Shown: positions 53,235-63,958, numbered from the stretch's first letter. The stretch is 64,000 nt of DNA from Eleginops maclovinus (GCF_036324505.1 NC_086368.1:25038878-25102877); one strand, 5' to 3'. Notes: generated by a model from the letters alone, not told the origin. Translations and numbers: made by a program.

Positions 53235-53385
53235 CATGTGTTCATGTGTTCATTTTTCCTGCTAGTCCCCTCGGGGCACTGTATTCCAGTCGGGTTGTTG
53301 TTAAGGTGTTGTTGTCCCAACAGAGAGACGAAGCCGTTGTGTTGTTTTTATTTTCTTCATCTGCTGGCCACATAATCCTTGTGGA

Positions 53386-54499
<1,114 letters not shown>

Positions 54500-54764
54500 G
54501 TAGAGCGTGCTGCAGAGTCCTTTGAGTGAAGCGAAGGACAAGGAGGGGGCTGCAGGGAAACCACGATGGCAGGGCGGGGGCTCTCCGGCCCTCTCCCTTT
54601 ATTTACCCTGCTTCTTGTCCTGGTGGGATTGCTACCTGTGACCCAGGGCTCCGGCTACCTGTCTGGATACCGCCTCAGGTCGCGCCTGCAGAGGGACCGC
54701 CACTTCCGCAACATCCGACCCAACATCATCCTCATCCTCACCGATGATCAGGACATAGAACTGG
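54500..54764 (+). CDS. sulf2: sulf2 first coding exon: 66 nt of 5' UTR plus signal peptide and start of sulfatase domain
   Basis: The exon follows a TATCCCTCAG acceptor, so at least one upstream non-coding exon should exist. The 5' UTR part is 54500-54565 and contains no other ATG. Residues 1-28 are a signal peptide (R4, then a leucine-rich core at 10-23). A short basic stretch (about 36-48) follows, then the first sulfatase strand [13 protein letters not shown] with metal-binding D60 and D61. The donor CTGG|GTGAGA splits codon 67 (Gly) after its first base. Confidence 0.93.
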
Positions 54765-57700
54765 GTGAGACATTTCCCTCCTGTAATCCCTGCCTGTGAG
54801 TGTTTACTTTGTGTCTGCCTCTCTGTTTGCTTTATGTCCGTGTCCCATGGGTATGGGTATTCCCTCTGTGTGTCTCTAACAGCATCAGCGAGGGAAAGTC
54901 AGTCTAATGCTACCTTTTGGCACCATAACAACTGGCCCACTCAGAGTCATGTGCTCGCTCTGCCAACTCCTTCACTGCTGGCATGGAATGAGGGCAGCCT
55001 ATGGCTTCTATTGTCTGGGTGCCAAACCCTGGCCATCTCCCATCCCGCTTAAGTCCTTTAGCGGCGTATTGGACTGGAGTGGCTGCATAATGGTCTCTGT
55101 GACATCTTTTGTCCTCCTGTGATCGCCAGTGAGAAGGCTCCCATTGAAAGGCAGGAATTTATGGTCAAGCATCTGTTTTCCCAAACAATCAGTATCGGCC
55201 TGAAAAGCTTTTAGTACACAGAAATCCAAATGGGTAACACTTTACCAAAAAGGATTTATTCCCTCATTTACTTTCTTCCATTGCTTTTATTAAAGACAAA
55301 TGCTTTTTACCCCTTGTGACTTATATATTTCACTCCATGCTCTCCCTCTTTTAATCTCCTCCAAGTGTTTTATATCCCCCTGCGTCCCTGTCAATTCCCT
55401 CCTTGGCCTCTCACCCTCCTCACCCCTTTATCTTCTTCTCCCTCTCTTTTTTCCCTCCCAGGCTCAATGCAGGCCATGAACAAAACTCGTGGAATCATGG
55501 AAAAGGGCGGCACGCATTTCTCCAACGCTTTCTCCACCACGCCCATGTGCTGCCCGTCGCGCTCATCCATCCTGACGGGGAAATACGTGCACAACCACCA
55601 CACCTACACCAACAACGAAAACTGCTCCTCGCCCTCGTGGCAGGCTCACCACGAGCCGCACACCTTCGCCGTCCACCTCAATAACTCTGGCTACAGGACA
55701 GGTGAGCACCGTCAGTCTGACGTATGGAAGTGGAAGTAGATTTAAACTCGGCGGACAAAGATTAACATACTGTCCCCCTCTCAGCCTTCTTTGGAAAGTA
55801 TCTGAATGAGTACAACGGCTCCTATGTGCCCCCTGGCTGGAAGGAGTGGGTAGCACTGGTGAAGAACTCCCGCTTCTACAACTACACCCTCTGCAGGAAC
55901 GGAGTACGAGAGAAGCACAGCGGTGTCTACTCTAAGGTAATTATGCACCTCACCTGAGAGACGTCACACCGGGACAGGATTGCCTACATGAAACTAAAGT
56001 AGATTTTAGTAGTATTTTTAGATAGCTTTAAAATAGATCTGTACATTTAAAGCTGTTAGCAGTAGGTAAACGTATGATAAGAACTTAAAAAGCATCAGCA
56101 GCTTGTCTCTGTATAGCGCTTTATACTTCTATAACTCAGGAGAGGCGCTCTTATGCTTTTTCGGGGTTTTCCTTTTCCTGTAGTGTGTTATATAGGTTTG
56201 TGTGCATGTAAATGTTCTGCAAAGGCTAAAATCCCAAAGTTCCTTCCAGCTGGAGTTTCTCTCCCACACACCCTGTGCTTCCGTTGGCTAGCACTCCAAC
56301 ACAATGTATGTGATAGGGGCGGGACCTCTAATCGTTATACCAATCACAACAGAGCCGGCCATCAAATGAATCAAAGCAGACTGGGCTCTGGTTTCAGACC
56401 TGCTGCAGCACAGGCAGTATAAGGAACATACAGACCTTTTTGAACATTAAAGCATCTAAACATGTCACAGTACAGACAAAAAATACAAATATGGAACCAG
56501 AAAATGTGCATAATGGCCCCCTTTTTAGTTCAAACAGTAGTGCTTTAGTGAGTAATGGGCACTGGAGGCTTGAAGTCCCTCACTGAGTTCCTGATGGACA
56601 ACCTCTGCTCTCTCCACAGGATTATCTGACAGACATCATTACCAACGACAGCGTCAACTACTTCCGCATGTCTAAGAAGATGTACCCCCACCGTCCTGTC
56701 ATGATGGTGCTGAGCCACGTCGCTCCTCACGGTCCAGAGGACTCGGCCCCGCAGTACAGCACCGCCTTCCCCAACGCATCACAGCACATGTAAGAAACTG
56801 CTTTAAAACATCTGCGACATTAACGACCAATCCGAGAGCACTCTGTGGTTTTGGGATACCAGTGATCAGGGTCAGAGCAGTCGGACACAATGCTATTTTT
56901 TTACATTTTCATATCCACAGCTATTTCTTGCACATGACTCATCCACACACTCCCTTTTCGTTTGACCCAGAACGACACAAATTCCATAATCTCAACTCGA
57001 TCTTATATCTCATCGCCTGCAGTGTGCTCTTGGCAGCTGAGCCCTCTCCACGCACTGCCGGCGCCTCGCTCCAGTTTATTTGGGTTGTGTGTTGCTCACA
57101 TTAGTGCTACCCCTGTAATGAGTCCTGCTAATTTACACCATTTTGTCAGCGGTGATCAAAGAGGGCATGAATGATGTATGTTTAATGCATAGGTAATGAT
57201 ATGGGGCGTGCACAAAAACATTTTAGGCTTTGTCTTACTGGCCCCCTATGCTCCTGATTGGCTGTATAGTGCCGCTGGCTAATAGTGGGACTGATATTGC
57301 CCTCCAGAGACAGATCCAAGGCCAGTAATGAGACTGCTATTTCTGCCCCCTTCCTCCAAACCCTCTAACACCCTTCTCCTGCTTCATATAATCCCCTCCC
57401 GCATCATTAACCTGTGCCACGCAGGCCCTAACACACCGAATATTGTAAAATTCAGCCCAGTGTCTTTGTACAAACTTTTAATTGCTCTTTCTCCATAAAT
57501 GTGCTTCCCCCTCAGGTAATGTAAGCACTTCCATGGCTATTTTTCTCCCCCCATCTCCATCTGCCCTTATCAAGCAGATGAAGAGAGGCGGCGAAAGTGC
57601 TGCACTTCTCTGGTGATAAACCTTTTCCTCACCTTGGCTCCTCGCAGGGACGTCTTTACACTACATTAGAGCTGTGGGCCAAGCTGTGAGACATTAGCAT

Positions 57701-60700
57701 TTCTTAACGTCAAATCGATACACATTAAACGTTAAATATATTTTCTTCAAGGATCCCATTAGCTATTTAGGAGTGTTTATTCTCAAATAATTAAAGTTCC
57801 ATATGGCTCGGAGTTAATTATTGATCAGCTCGTGCTCACTATGTACAGGCCTATCGATTGCAGTGCTTCTGTTTCCATTTCAGCTCTGTAGTTTTCATGC
57901 TACTTTAGAAAGAAACAGATAGGACGCATGAGCAGACGAGCAATGCTGTTTATGCACAATATAACTGTACACACACTGCTACACTTTCAATCATTTACAT
58001 CTATGGAAAAGGAAAATCGCATGTGTAAAGATGGAAAAAAAGTGGAGCTACTGCGACATACTGAAATGAGGGCTGTGCTTTGTTATGTTTCCTTCTGGGA
58101 TTCAAAAGAAGCCCCAAAAATGAAACTTACCTTGGAATAATCCCACCGCAGTGAGTTTTTTTTCGTGGCTTAGTTTAAAGTTTTTCTACCTCCTTTAGAA
58201 CTCCAAGCTACAACTACGCCCCGAACATGGACAAACACTGGATCCTCCGCTACACCGGAGCCATGAAGCCCGTCCACATGCAGTTCACCAACATGCTGCA
58301 GCGCCGGAGGATGCAGACCCTGCTGTCTGTGGATGACAGTGTGGAGAAGGTAGCTAAAAAACAGACTGGTATAAGCTTAAACACAGAAACACACGCACAC
58401 ACTTCTTCTGAAAAGTCTTAAGTCCTGAGAGATCTGTGCTTGTTCTGAGTGCGGCGGGATAATGTATTCACTGACACACTTGGTAAATTGTTCAATATCT
58501 ATTTCTTGGAACTGGCACAGGAGACTTGAGCTTTTAAAGAGTAAAACTTTTCCACAGTGTGAAACTGAAATGAATTCTATCCTCCTCCGTAGCTGTACAA
58601 CATGTTGGTGGAGACAGGCGAGCTGGACAACACCTACGTCATTTACACCTCAGACCACGGCTACCATATCGGTCAGTTTGGTCTGGTGAAGGGCAAGTCC
58701 ATGCCTTATGAGTTCGATATCCGCGTTCCCTTCTACGTACGAGGACCTAATGTGGAGCAAGGTGCCATGTGAGTGACCCAGACTCTTACTTCTCTGTTAT
58801 TAATGAATTATTCTGTCTAGAGATGCTATTTTCAATATTATTCATATTAAATGACTGACCAATTCTAATGAAAAACATAACCCAGTTCTTGTTTCCCGGC
58901 AGAAATCCTCAAATAGTGTTAAACGTCGACTTGGCGCCGACTATGCTGGACATGGCCGGTGTTGATATCCCTGCAGAAATGGACGGAAAGTCTATCCTCA
59001 AGCTGCTGGACACAGAGAGGCCAGGCAATAGGTGAACACACACGACTATTACTTTACTCAGGGTCCAATTCAGGAATGCTATTCACAATGCTGCACATGA
59101 AATGGCAATATGGCCGAAAGCTATTTGCCTGGACTTTGTAAAGTTTTAACATTAAAGTTTGACTTTTTGTTCTTGGTGTTTTCTTGGACATGATGAAATC
59201 TACAACCCACATTTGAACGTGTAACACCACTTTCCTCTCAGCGCCACGCTCGGATGACATTTTAAAATGAAATGCGAGTTTGTTCAGTGCAAATATCACC
59301 GAGTGGTCTGACAGCGTTTTCATTTCTGCTTGCTCCCTTTCCAGGTTCCAGGTGAACAAGAAGAGTAAACCATGGAGAGATTCTTTCCTGGTGGAGAGAG
59401 GGTATGTTTTATTGATTGACCTTTCGCAGGACATGTTCTCAGTCTCGACTTTTACTTGTCTTTCGGTCGGTTGAAAATAAACTGCATGTGTTTTCCTGTA
59501 CTTTTCAGGAAGCTTCCACACAAGAGACCTGATGGCAAGGAAATGGCACAGGAGCAGAATTTCCTGCCCAAATACCAGCGTGTGATGGACCTGTGCCAGA
59601 AAGCAGAGTACCAGACGTCCTGCCAGCAGCCAGGACAGGTACCTGACCGGCAGTAGCTCAGGGAGAGAGGTTATTAAAGATTCAGGGAAACATCCTGCAG
59701 TGTAGCTCATGCAGCGTGATCATTTGCAATCTGTTTGACAATTTACTGAATATAATATGCAGTCATTGTACTCTCAAGGATCAATTTGACTTCAAAGTGT
59801 CTTTTTAATCCTCCAGAATGAAGTGTGCAGATGTGTGTTAAAAGCCTTCTGATTTGTTATAAATAATAAAATGAGATCCTTTTAATACTGTTGATCTGGA
59901 ACATTTCTTGCATTTCCAGAGCACCCTGAGAGGTCTGTGTGCCGAAATTTGAGCACAACGCTGTAAAGAACCATTAGAACGAATCATTTTGATGATTTGA
60001 AGTGCGGTATGAGGTACTTATCCATAGTTAGTTTATTACCTGCAGTAGATTGTGGCCAGCAGACACCTGGTCTGGACAAACAAACAGGATAACCATCAAG
60101 GACTGCACAGCTGTGGATGGGGGCAACCGCTAAACATATTTTAGCCACCAAAACTGCTTTTTTGCTTTATCTTTTTTCAAAACCTCCAGACTCTTTTCTT
60201 TGTGTAATTGTGTGACTTTGGTGAACACAAACTAACTACTAAAGTAACACAAACAAACTAGAGATCCGTTGTCATGGCTTTGTAGAGTGCATAGATGGAT
60301 CTAATGCTTAAATTCTCCATCAGAAAGGGCTGTCTGCAAGATAAAGGGGTGGAAATATTCTAAATAGAGCGTGCACTTACAATATTCTTTTGTTTTCGCT
60401 TCCTGTTCATTGCTTAGCATCAGTACGTCTGCCTGATCCACTGCAGGTAGTCCACTGACTATTTATAACAACCTCATACACCCCCACTTAAAGAAAACGT
60501 CTTTCCGCCTTGTTTCAGAAGTGGCAGTGTGTAGAGGACCCGACTGGCAAGCTGAGACTGTATAAGTGTAAGGGCATGGCTGGTCTCTATGCTCCACGTA
60601 TGCAGGCTCTGATGGCCAGAGGTGCCTCCCACCTCCAGCTGCCTCCCGACCCCAACTCTGACGGCTGTAACTGCGAGGATGTGGGCTTCAAAACATCCTT

Positions 60701-63369
60701 CCTGAAGAGGAAGAAGCTGCTCACCAAGAAAAGTATGTTCCTCCTGTCACTCACATGCGCCATTGCTCTGGTAGTTGTTATTAATAGAACTGATTATGTT
60801 CTGACAGACACTACTTTGAAATGTCCTTGCAGAAGCCATTAACCTCCATCTAAAATAACCAGCTTCTGAAGTATTCATGAGATAGGGAGCATGTGTCTGT
60901 GCTGCCATCATGTGGTCGACTTCAGTAAAGTATTTAATCATAGGTCCTTTGAAGAAACAGTAAAAAAGATTGCATTTGTTGGAATATAATATCAAGTGCC
61001 CATAAGAGTCTTTCATGTATCAGTATTTCATTTTGTCTTTTGCAGATCTTCACTTGTGTACACCGCTTCTATTTTGATCTTGATCCTTCTTTTTCTCCCT
61101 CAGGTCCTTCTGTCTCATCTAAATCAGAGATGAAATCCAGTAAGACTGCCTCGAGGAAGCGCTGGGCCCGCTCTGTGTCCTTTGAGCTGGATGGTGACCT
61201 GTACGCTGTAGACCTGGAGGAGGGTTACCAGCCCCTGGGCTCCAGGAACAGCAGCTGGGCCCCACATAAGAACAAAGTGGATAATGAGGAGGATCATGAA
61301 GAGTTCAGTGGCATGGGAGCCACCGCCAAACCCACCACCAGCAGAACAGTCACACCAGCTGCTGCTCTTAAAGTGACCTACAGGTGCGCCAGTGTCTGCA
61401 TCAGAGTGACATGTTTCTGGTGATTAAAGGAGAAATCATTTAGACTAACACATTCTATTTCTTTTTTTTCTATCCTGCAGGTGCTCTATTCTTATGAATG
61501 ACACAGTGCAATGTGACGGAGGCCTCTACAAGTCTCTTCAAGCATGGAAAGACCACAAACTGCACATCGAGCATGAGGTGCTGATACAAACTCTCCCTCA
61601 AGTCAACCAATAATAGACAATGATGTTTGGGTTTTCTGCAAGTCTAAAAATGTATATAAAATGTGAAATAAATAGAAGTTACTACGATAAATGAATTATA
61701 GTATGGAAAACCATGATTAAGACTGATGTAACGATTGAGTACCTTAAGTCAAAGCAAGGCTAAAAATGTATCTTTTAATATAGTATTAAAATCGAGCCCA
61801 TAAAGCCAGTTTTGCAGGTTTTGATTAGCGCGTTATATAATGAGGTTTGCGTTGCTGTGTTTAGATTGAAACCTTGCAGACCAAAATCAAGAACCTGCGG
61901 GATGTCAAAGGTCACCTGAAGAAGGTGCGGCCAGAGGAATGTCAGTGTGACACTCCCAGGTGAGACTGAGTCAGAGCAGCATTTACACCTGCGTATGAAT
62001 CTAACTACATACACAACAGTTGTTTCTTGTCTTCACAGTTATCTCTTCAAGAATAAAGAGGCCTACAGGCTCAATGCAGGGCGCATGCTCTCCGTCAAGT
62101 AAGGAAAGGCATTGTTTCTCAATTTGAATTTCCTCATGCAGTCTTGCTTTACTGAATTTGATTTGTTCTCATCAGAATGCCATCAAAGCAAAAGAATCAG
62201 TGGCTGCAAAAGGAGGCGAAGCGCAAGAAAAAACTACGTAAATTCCTCAAGAGGCTCCAAAACAACGACACTTGCAGCATGCCTGGCCTCACCTGCTTCA
62301 CCCATGACAACCATCACTGGCAGACGGCCCCCTTCTGGACAAGTGAGGAACACCATGAAGAGAAATAACTTTTAATATTTTCCAAAGCAGCTATGGTGGC
62401 AATCATTAGCACAGTTTTTTAATAACCAGTTGTTTTCCCCTCTCACCCCTCCCTTCCTCACCTACTCTGGTTCCTGCCTCCCTCAGTGGGTCCATTCTGT
62501 GCATGCACCAGTGCCAACAACAACACCTACTGGTGCCTGAGGACCATCAATGACACGCACAACTTCCTGTTTTGTGAATTTGCTACCGGTTTCCTGGAGT
62601 ATTTTGACCTCAACAGTGACCCATACCAGGTATTTATTTTGTACAGGCACTCTGAATAATAAAGCAGACACATAGCTAACATAATAACTATAACATGATC
62701 CCACATTATGATTCATAGTGCATTCCTATGACCACAGGGGGTACCGATTTTTCCAGAGATTTCCCAGAAAGCACTTACTGACATTTTTTCCTTATTGTTC
62801 CTGTAGCTGATAAACGCTGTCAGCAGCCTGGACCGCAATGCTCTGAATGCAATGCATCAGCAGCTCATGGACTTACGGGCCTGCAAGGGACATAAGCAAT
62901 GCAACCCAGAGAAGGGTGAGTCAGAATCCTCTGAGGCAAACATGATTGATTATAGTGTCTCCGGTCATTTTACACTGAGTCTAATGTTACCCCTGCTCCC
63001 TTTCAGGCGGAAAAGAGCGAAACTACTTCAGTGAATACAGGTATTTTTTTTCTTCCTCTCACAGCGCAGTTGATTACTTTCACAAACACTGCAGATGGAT
63101 TTCAGGTTACAACTTGAACGGTGGGAGATTACGGCCTCCCTAGTGGGCCTTTAGTTATGTTTTATGCTCAGTGGGAGTCATCTGTCAAATACAATTCTGT
63201 GATGTTGAGCTGAAATTGAACCACGTTAAACGGGTTCCTTACTGTTGTGTTCAAAGCCTCGTTAGCATGCAGAAGCAGAAGCCAAAGTGGGCCGAAATGC
63301 AAGCTTGCGTTTTAGCTTCTGCTCTTCCCTTATGTAATGAAGCCTAATTGCTTTTCTCTGCTGTGTGTA

Positions 63370-63401
<32 letters not shown>

Positions 63402-63958
63402 TTTGTGTGTGTATATATATGTATATACACCTGTTTGTCTCCATGCACGTGCATTTGCCCCGCGCGTGTGTACGTGCTGTGCATGCCTCAGGCCAGTTCA
63501 TCGTCGAAAGAGGCCAAAAGTGAAGAAGCCTTCCTCCAAATCGCTGTGAGTTTGTCATAACCCATCTGTTCCCGCCTAGTCAGCCAAACTCTTCCCCTAT
63601 CTCCATCCAGATTTTTTTCCAGCTTGGTCAGGTTACCCAGCAGCTTGCGCTCCTCTCCCATTCGAATGCTCTACTCCTACACTTACAGTAATTCTGCATT
63701 GCAAAGCTGCACTCCTTCTTTTCCATTCCACCGCTCCAGTCAAAATCAATACAGCAATGCAGACTTTGTCTCATTATGTTGTTTTGTTCCGTTATGTTAG
63801 TCCTGTTCTTGTCATTTCTTTCTTTTCCTTGTAGTGTTAGTAGGAACAGATCACAGCTAGAGCCATGGTTTCCAGTGAATGCCTCAGTTAGCACATTTAA
63901 CTCACAGTGTTTGTCTCCCATACACAGAGGGCAGATTTGGGAAGGATGGGTTGGTTAA
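54566..63958 (+). CDS. sulf2: Extracellular sulfatase 2 (heparan-sulfate 6-O-endosulfatase), complete coding sequence in 20 exons
   Basis: This gene encodes a secreted or cell-surface enzyme that removes 6-O-sulfate from internal glucosamine residues of heparan sulfate, which alters Wnt, FGF, VEGF and BMP signalling (family knowledge). Joining 54566-54764, 55462-55701, 55785-55936, 56620-56789, 58199-58349, 58593-58768, 58903-59031, 59345-59401, 59509-59638, 60519-60732, 61104-61383, 61481-61577, 61865-61959, 62039-62098, 62176-62342, 62487-62629, 62807-62915, 63007-63040, 63492-63545 and 63928-63958 gives 2688 bp with every junction GT-AG and in phase, so 895 residues (human SULF2 is about 870). 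Order of parts: signal peptide about 1-28; sulfatase domain about 51-425 with D60/D61, C96 (formylglycine site in CCPSR), R100, H234 and D325/H326; basic hydrophilic domain about 470-745; C-terminal region to 895. SULF2 rather than SULF1 is supported by the [15 protein letters not shown] segment and by the [13 protein letters not shown] stretch before the terminal GQIWEGWVG. The start ATG has A at -3 and G at +4. The a/b paralogue is unresolved. Confidence 0.96.
54765..55461 (+). other. sulf2 intron between coding exons 1 and 2
   Basis: This is 697 bp of non-coding sequence with a long pyrimidine-rich run (about 55340-55459) before the acceptor. I see no repeat, RNA gene or second coding exon in it. 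Confidence 0.85.
55462..55701 (+). CDS. sulf2: sulf2 coding exon 2: catalytic formylglycine site
   Basis: This exon encodes residues 67-146. It carries the sulfatase signature C-x-P-S-R as CCPSR. C96, codon TGC at 55548-55550, is the residue expected to be oxidised to formylglycine by SUMF1, and R100 and the following LTGKYVHNH block are also conserved. The [11 protein letters not shown] block is nearly identical to human SULF1 and SULF2. The acceptor is TCCCTCCCAG and the donor is GACAG|GTGAGC. Confidence 0.95.
55785..55936 (+). CDS. sulf2: sulf2 coding exon 3: sulfatase domain
   Basis: This exon encodes residues 147-197, starting with the family-typical [14 protein letters not shown] and containing [13 protein letters not shown] with an N-glycosylation sequon. 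The exon ends in phase 0 at AAG|GTAATT. The intron that follows contains a teleost interspersed repeat. Confidence 0.94.
55937..56619 (+). other. sulf2 intron between coding exons 3 and 4
   Basis: This 683-bp intron is more than half filled by a teleost MITE-like repeat (listed separately at about 56138-56526). The rest shows nothing notable. Confidence 0.85.
56138..56526 (+). mobile_element. Teleost MITE-like interspersed repeat, copy 2 (in sulf2 intron 3)
   Basis: This copy matches copy 1 in the same orientation, for example CTGCAAAGGCTAAAATCC, TTCCGTTGGCTAGCACTCC, GCAGACTGGGCTCTGGTTTC, GCACAGGCAGTATAAG and TTTTTGAACATTAAAGCATC. The end reads GTGCATAATGGCCCCCTTTT, typical of the family terminus. 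The copies are clearly diverged, so both insertions are old. Confidence 0.65.
56620..56789 (+). CDS. sulf2: sulf2 coding exon 4: sulfatase domain
   Basis: This exon encodes residues 198-253 ([11 protein letters not shown] start). It includes [12 protein letters not shown] and the active-site loop [14 protein letters not shown], with H234 as the likely conserved catalytic-pocket histidine. The donor lies in CACAT|GTAAGA and splits an Ile codon after two bases. Confidence 0.94.
56790..58198 (+). other. sulf2 intron between coding exons 4 and 5
   Basis: This 1409-bp intron has no recognised repeat or gene. Short open frames at 56862-57174 and 57928-58140 show no family resemblance and interrupt no splice site. 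Confidence 0.85.
58199..58349 (+). CDS. sulf2: sulf2 coding exon 5: sulfatase domain
   Basis: This exon encodes residues 254-304 with the conserved [15 protein letters not shown] segment and [22 protein letters not shown]. The acceptor is CTCCTTTAG and the donor is GAAG|GTAGCT, leaving phase 0. It is separated from exon 4 by a 1409-bp intron, the longest between coding exons here. Confidence 0.94.
58593..58768 (+). CDS. sulf2: sulf2 coding exon 6: metal-binding DHG motif
   Basis: This exon encodes residues 305-362. It contains [13 protein letters not shown], in which D325 and H326 are the second metal-site pair of the sulfatase fold, then [25 protein letters not shown] with K339. The donor is GCCAT|GTGAGT, and the split codon becomes Ile with exon 7. 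Confidence 0.95.
58903..59031 (+). CDS. sulf2: sulf2 coding exon 7: end of sulfatase core
   Basis: This exon encodes residues 363-405, reading [19 protein letters not shown] and then [13 protein letters not shown], a block close to human SULF2. The donor is AATAG|GTGAAC. The exon ends with two bases of an Arg codon. Confidence 0.94.
59345..59401 (+). CDS. sulf2: sulf2 coding exon 8 (57 nt)
   Basis: This short exon encodes residues 406-424, ending in the conserved [10 protein letters not shown] block. The acceptor is CCCTTTCCAG and the donor is GAGAGG|GTATGT. It forms the boundary between the sulfatase core and the spacer leading to the hydrophilic domain. Confidence 0.92.
59509..59638 (+). 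CDS. sulf2: sulf2 coding exon 9
   Basis: This exon encodes residues 425-468. It includes [14 protein letters not shown] sequence ([19 protein letters not shown]) and [10 protein letters not shown], which match SULF2 more closely than SULF1. The acceptor is TACTTTTCAG and the donor is GACAG|GTACCT, phase 0. Confidence 0.93.
59639..60518 (+). other. sulf2 intron between coding exons 9 and 10
   Basis: This 880-bp intron is A/T-rich. I see no repeat family, RNA gene or additional exon in it. Confidence 0.85.
60519..60732 (+). CDS. sulf2: sulf2 coding exon 10: start of hydrophilic domain
   Basis: This exon encodes residues 469-539. It opens with [19 protein letters not shown], nearly identical to human SULF2, then diverges into a variable stretch with a CNCEDVG cysteine pair, and ends in the basic run KRKKLLTKK. 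The donor AAAA|GTATGT splits a Ser codon after one base. Confidence 0.92.
60733..61103 (+). other. sulf2 intron between coding exons 10 and 11
   Basis: This 371-bp intron has a second pyrimidine-AG acceptor at 61030-61044. Use of it would open a frame into exon 11, but there is no family support for that extra sequence. Confidence 0.8.
61104..61383 (+). CDS. sulf2: sulf2 coding exon 11: furin-type site and acidic Ser-Gly site
   Basis: This exon encodes residues 540-632 of the hydrophilic domain. It contains [15 protein letters not shown], where R559-x-x-R562 fits a furin cleavage site and aligns with the RSIRSVAIEVDG cleavage region of human SULF2. Further on, S608-G609 follows a run of acidic residues (599-606), which fits a glycosaminoglycan attachment site. 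This is the largest coding exon. An alternative AG lies at 61043-61044, but the 61103 acceptor keeps the family alignment. Confidence 0.92.
61481..61577 (+). CDS. sulf2: sulf2 coding exon 12
   Basis: This exon encodes residues 633-665 with [19 protein letters not shown] and [12 protein letters not shown], both close to human SULF2. The acceptor is TATCCTGCAG and the donor is CATGAG|GTGCTG, phase 0. Confidence 0.93.
61865..61959 (+). CDS. sulf2: sulf2 coding exon 13: coiled-coil-like helix
   Basis: This exon encodes residues 666-696, [20 protein letters not shown] followed by RPEECQC. The heptad-like leucine and isoleucine spacing suggests a helical or coiled-coil segment that is conserved in both SULF paralogues. 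The acceptor is GTGTTTAG and the donor is CCCAG|GTGAGA. Confidence 0.93.
62039..62098 (+). CDS. sulf2: sulf2 coding exon 14 (60 nt), variable hydrophilic segment
   Basis: This exon encodes residues 697-716, [12 protein letters not shown] then NAGRMLSVK. It is poorly conserved relative to human SULF2 and shorter than the matching human stretch. The exon is supported mainly by good splice sites (CTTCACAG, CAA|GTAAGG) and preserved frame. Confidence 0.85.
62176..62342 (+). CDS. sulf2: sulf2 coding exon 15: polybasic heparan-binding segment
   Basis: This exon encodes residues 717-772. It carries the lysine/arginine cluster [19 protein letters not shown] (730-748), which probably binds heparan sulfate, then the strongly conserved [13 protein letters not shown] and HHWQTAPFW. 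The acceptor is CTCATCAG and the donor is GACAA|GTGAGG. Confidence 0.95.
62487..62629 (+). CDS. sulf2: sulf2 coding exon 16: conserved C-terminal sulfatase-like region
   Basis: This exon encodes residues 773-820, [19 protein letters not shown] then [19 protein letters not shown], a cysteine-containing block close to human SULF2. It ends in phase 0 at TACCAG|GTATTT. Confidence 0.95.
62807..62915 (+). CDS. sulf2: sulf2 coding exon 17
   Basis: This exon encodes residues 821-856, including [21 protein letters not shown] and HKQCNPEK, which align with the same block of human SULF2. The acceptor is GTTCCTGTAG and the donor is GAAGG|GTGAGT. Confidence 0.93.
63007..63040 (+). CDS. sulf2: sulf2 coding exon 18 (34-nt microexon)
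   Basis: This 34-nt exon encodes residues 857-867, [11 protein letters not shown] plus the first two bases of an Arg codon, and matches the GGSYEQYR position in human SULF2. It is bounded by CCCTTTCAG and ACAG|GTATTT. It is required to keep frame between exons 17 and 19. Confidence 0.88.
63041..63491 (+). other. sulf2 intron between coding exons 18 and 19, with GT-rich tract
   Basis: This 451-bp intron contains an interrupted GT/GTAT repeat (about 63363-63424) roughly 70 nt before the exon 19 acceptor, followed by a TG-rich rather than pyrimidine-rich approach to the splice site. Confidence 0.8.
63363..63424. repeat. Interrupted GT/TATA repeat in sulf2 intron
   Basis: TGTGTATG, GT units and a TATATATGTATATA segment, 70 nt before the exon 19 acceptor. 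Confidence 0.93.
63492..63545 (+). CDS. sulf2: sulf2 coding exon 19 (54 nt), SULF2-specific basic insert
   Basis: This exon encodes residues 868-885, [17 protein letters not shown] plus flanking split codons. It matches the basic KRPSSKSL stretch that human SULF2 has and SULF1 lacks. Both ends are in phase 2, so it is frame-neutral if skipped. The acceptor (GCATGCCTCAG) has a weak pyrimidine tract after a GT-rich stretch, and the donor is CGCT|GTGAGT. Confidence 0.9.
63546..63927 (+). other. sulf2 intron between coding exons 19 and 20
   Basis: This 382-bp intron is pyrimidine-rich at 63780-63835. An open frame runs through its 3' part into exon 20, but there is no evidence that it is used. 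Confidence 0.8.
63928..63958 (+). CDS. sulf2: sulf2 last coding exon (terminal GQIWEGWVG and stop)
   Basis: The acceptor is CATACACAG. The exon completes Leu-886, then encodes GQIWEGWVG and TAA at 63956-63958, as in the GQLWEGWEG end of human SULF2. Only 42 nt of 3' UTR is in the window, with no polyadenylation signal. Confidence 0.95.

Noticed and set aside
59054..59710. 218-codon open frame on the minus strand
   Set aside because: It lies antisense across sulf2 exons 8 and 9 and their introns. Codon constraint on the sense strand helps keep it open. It has no recognisable domain and no splice or promoter context.
61040..61103. Extended exon 11 using the acceptor at 61044
   Set aside because: The added residues ([18 protein letters not shown]) have no counterpart in SULF proteins. 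The 61103 acceptor gives a seamless family alignment and correct phase.
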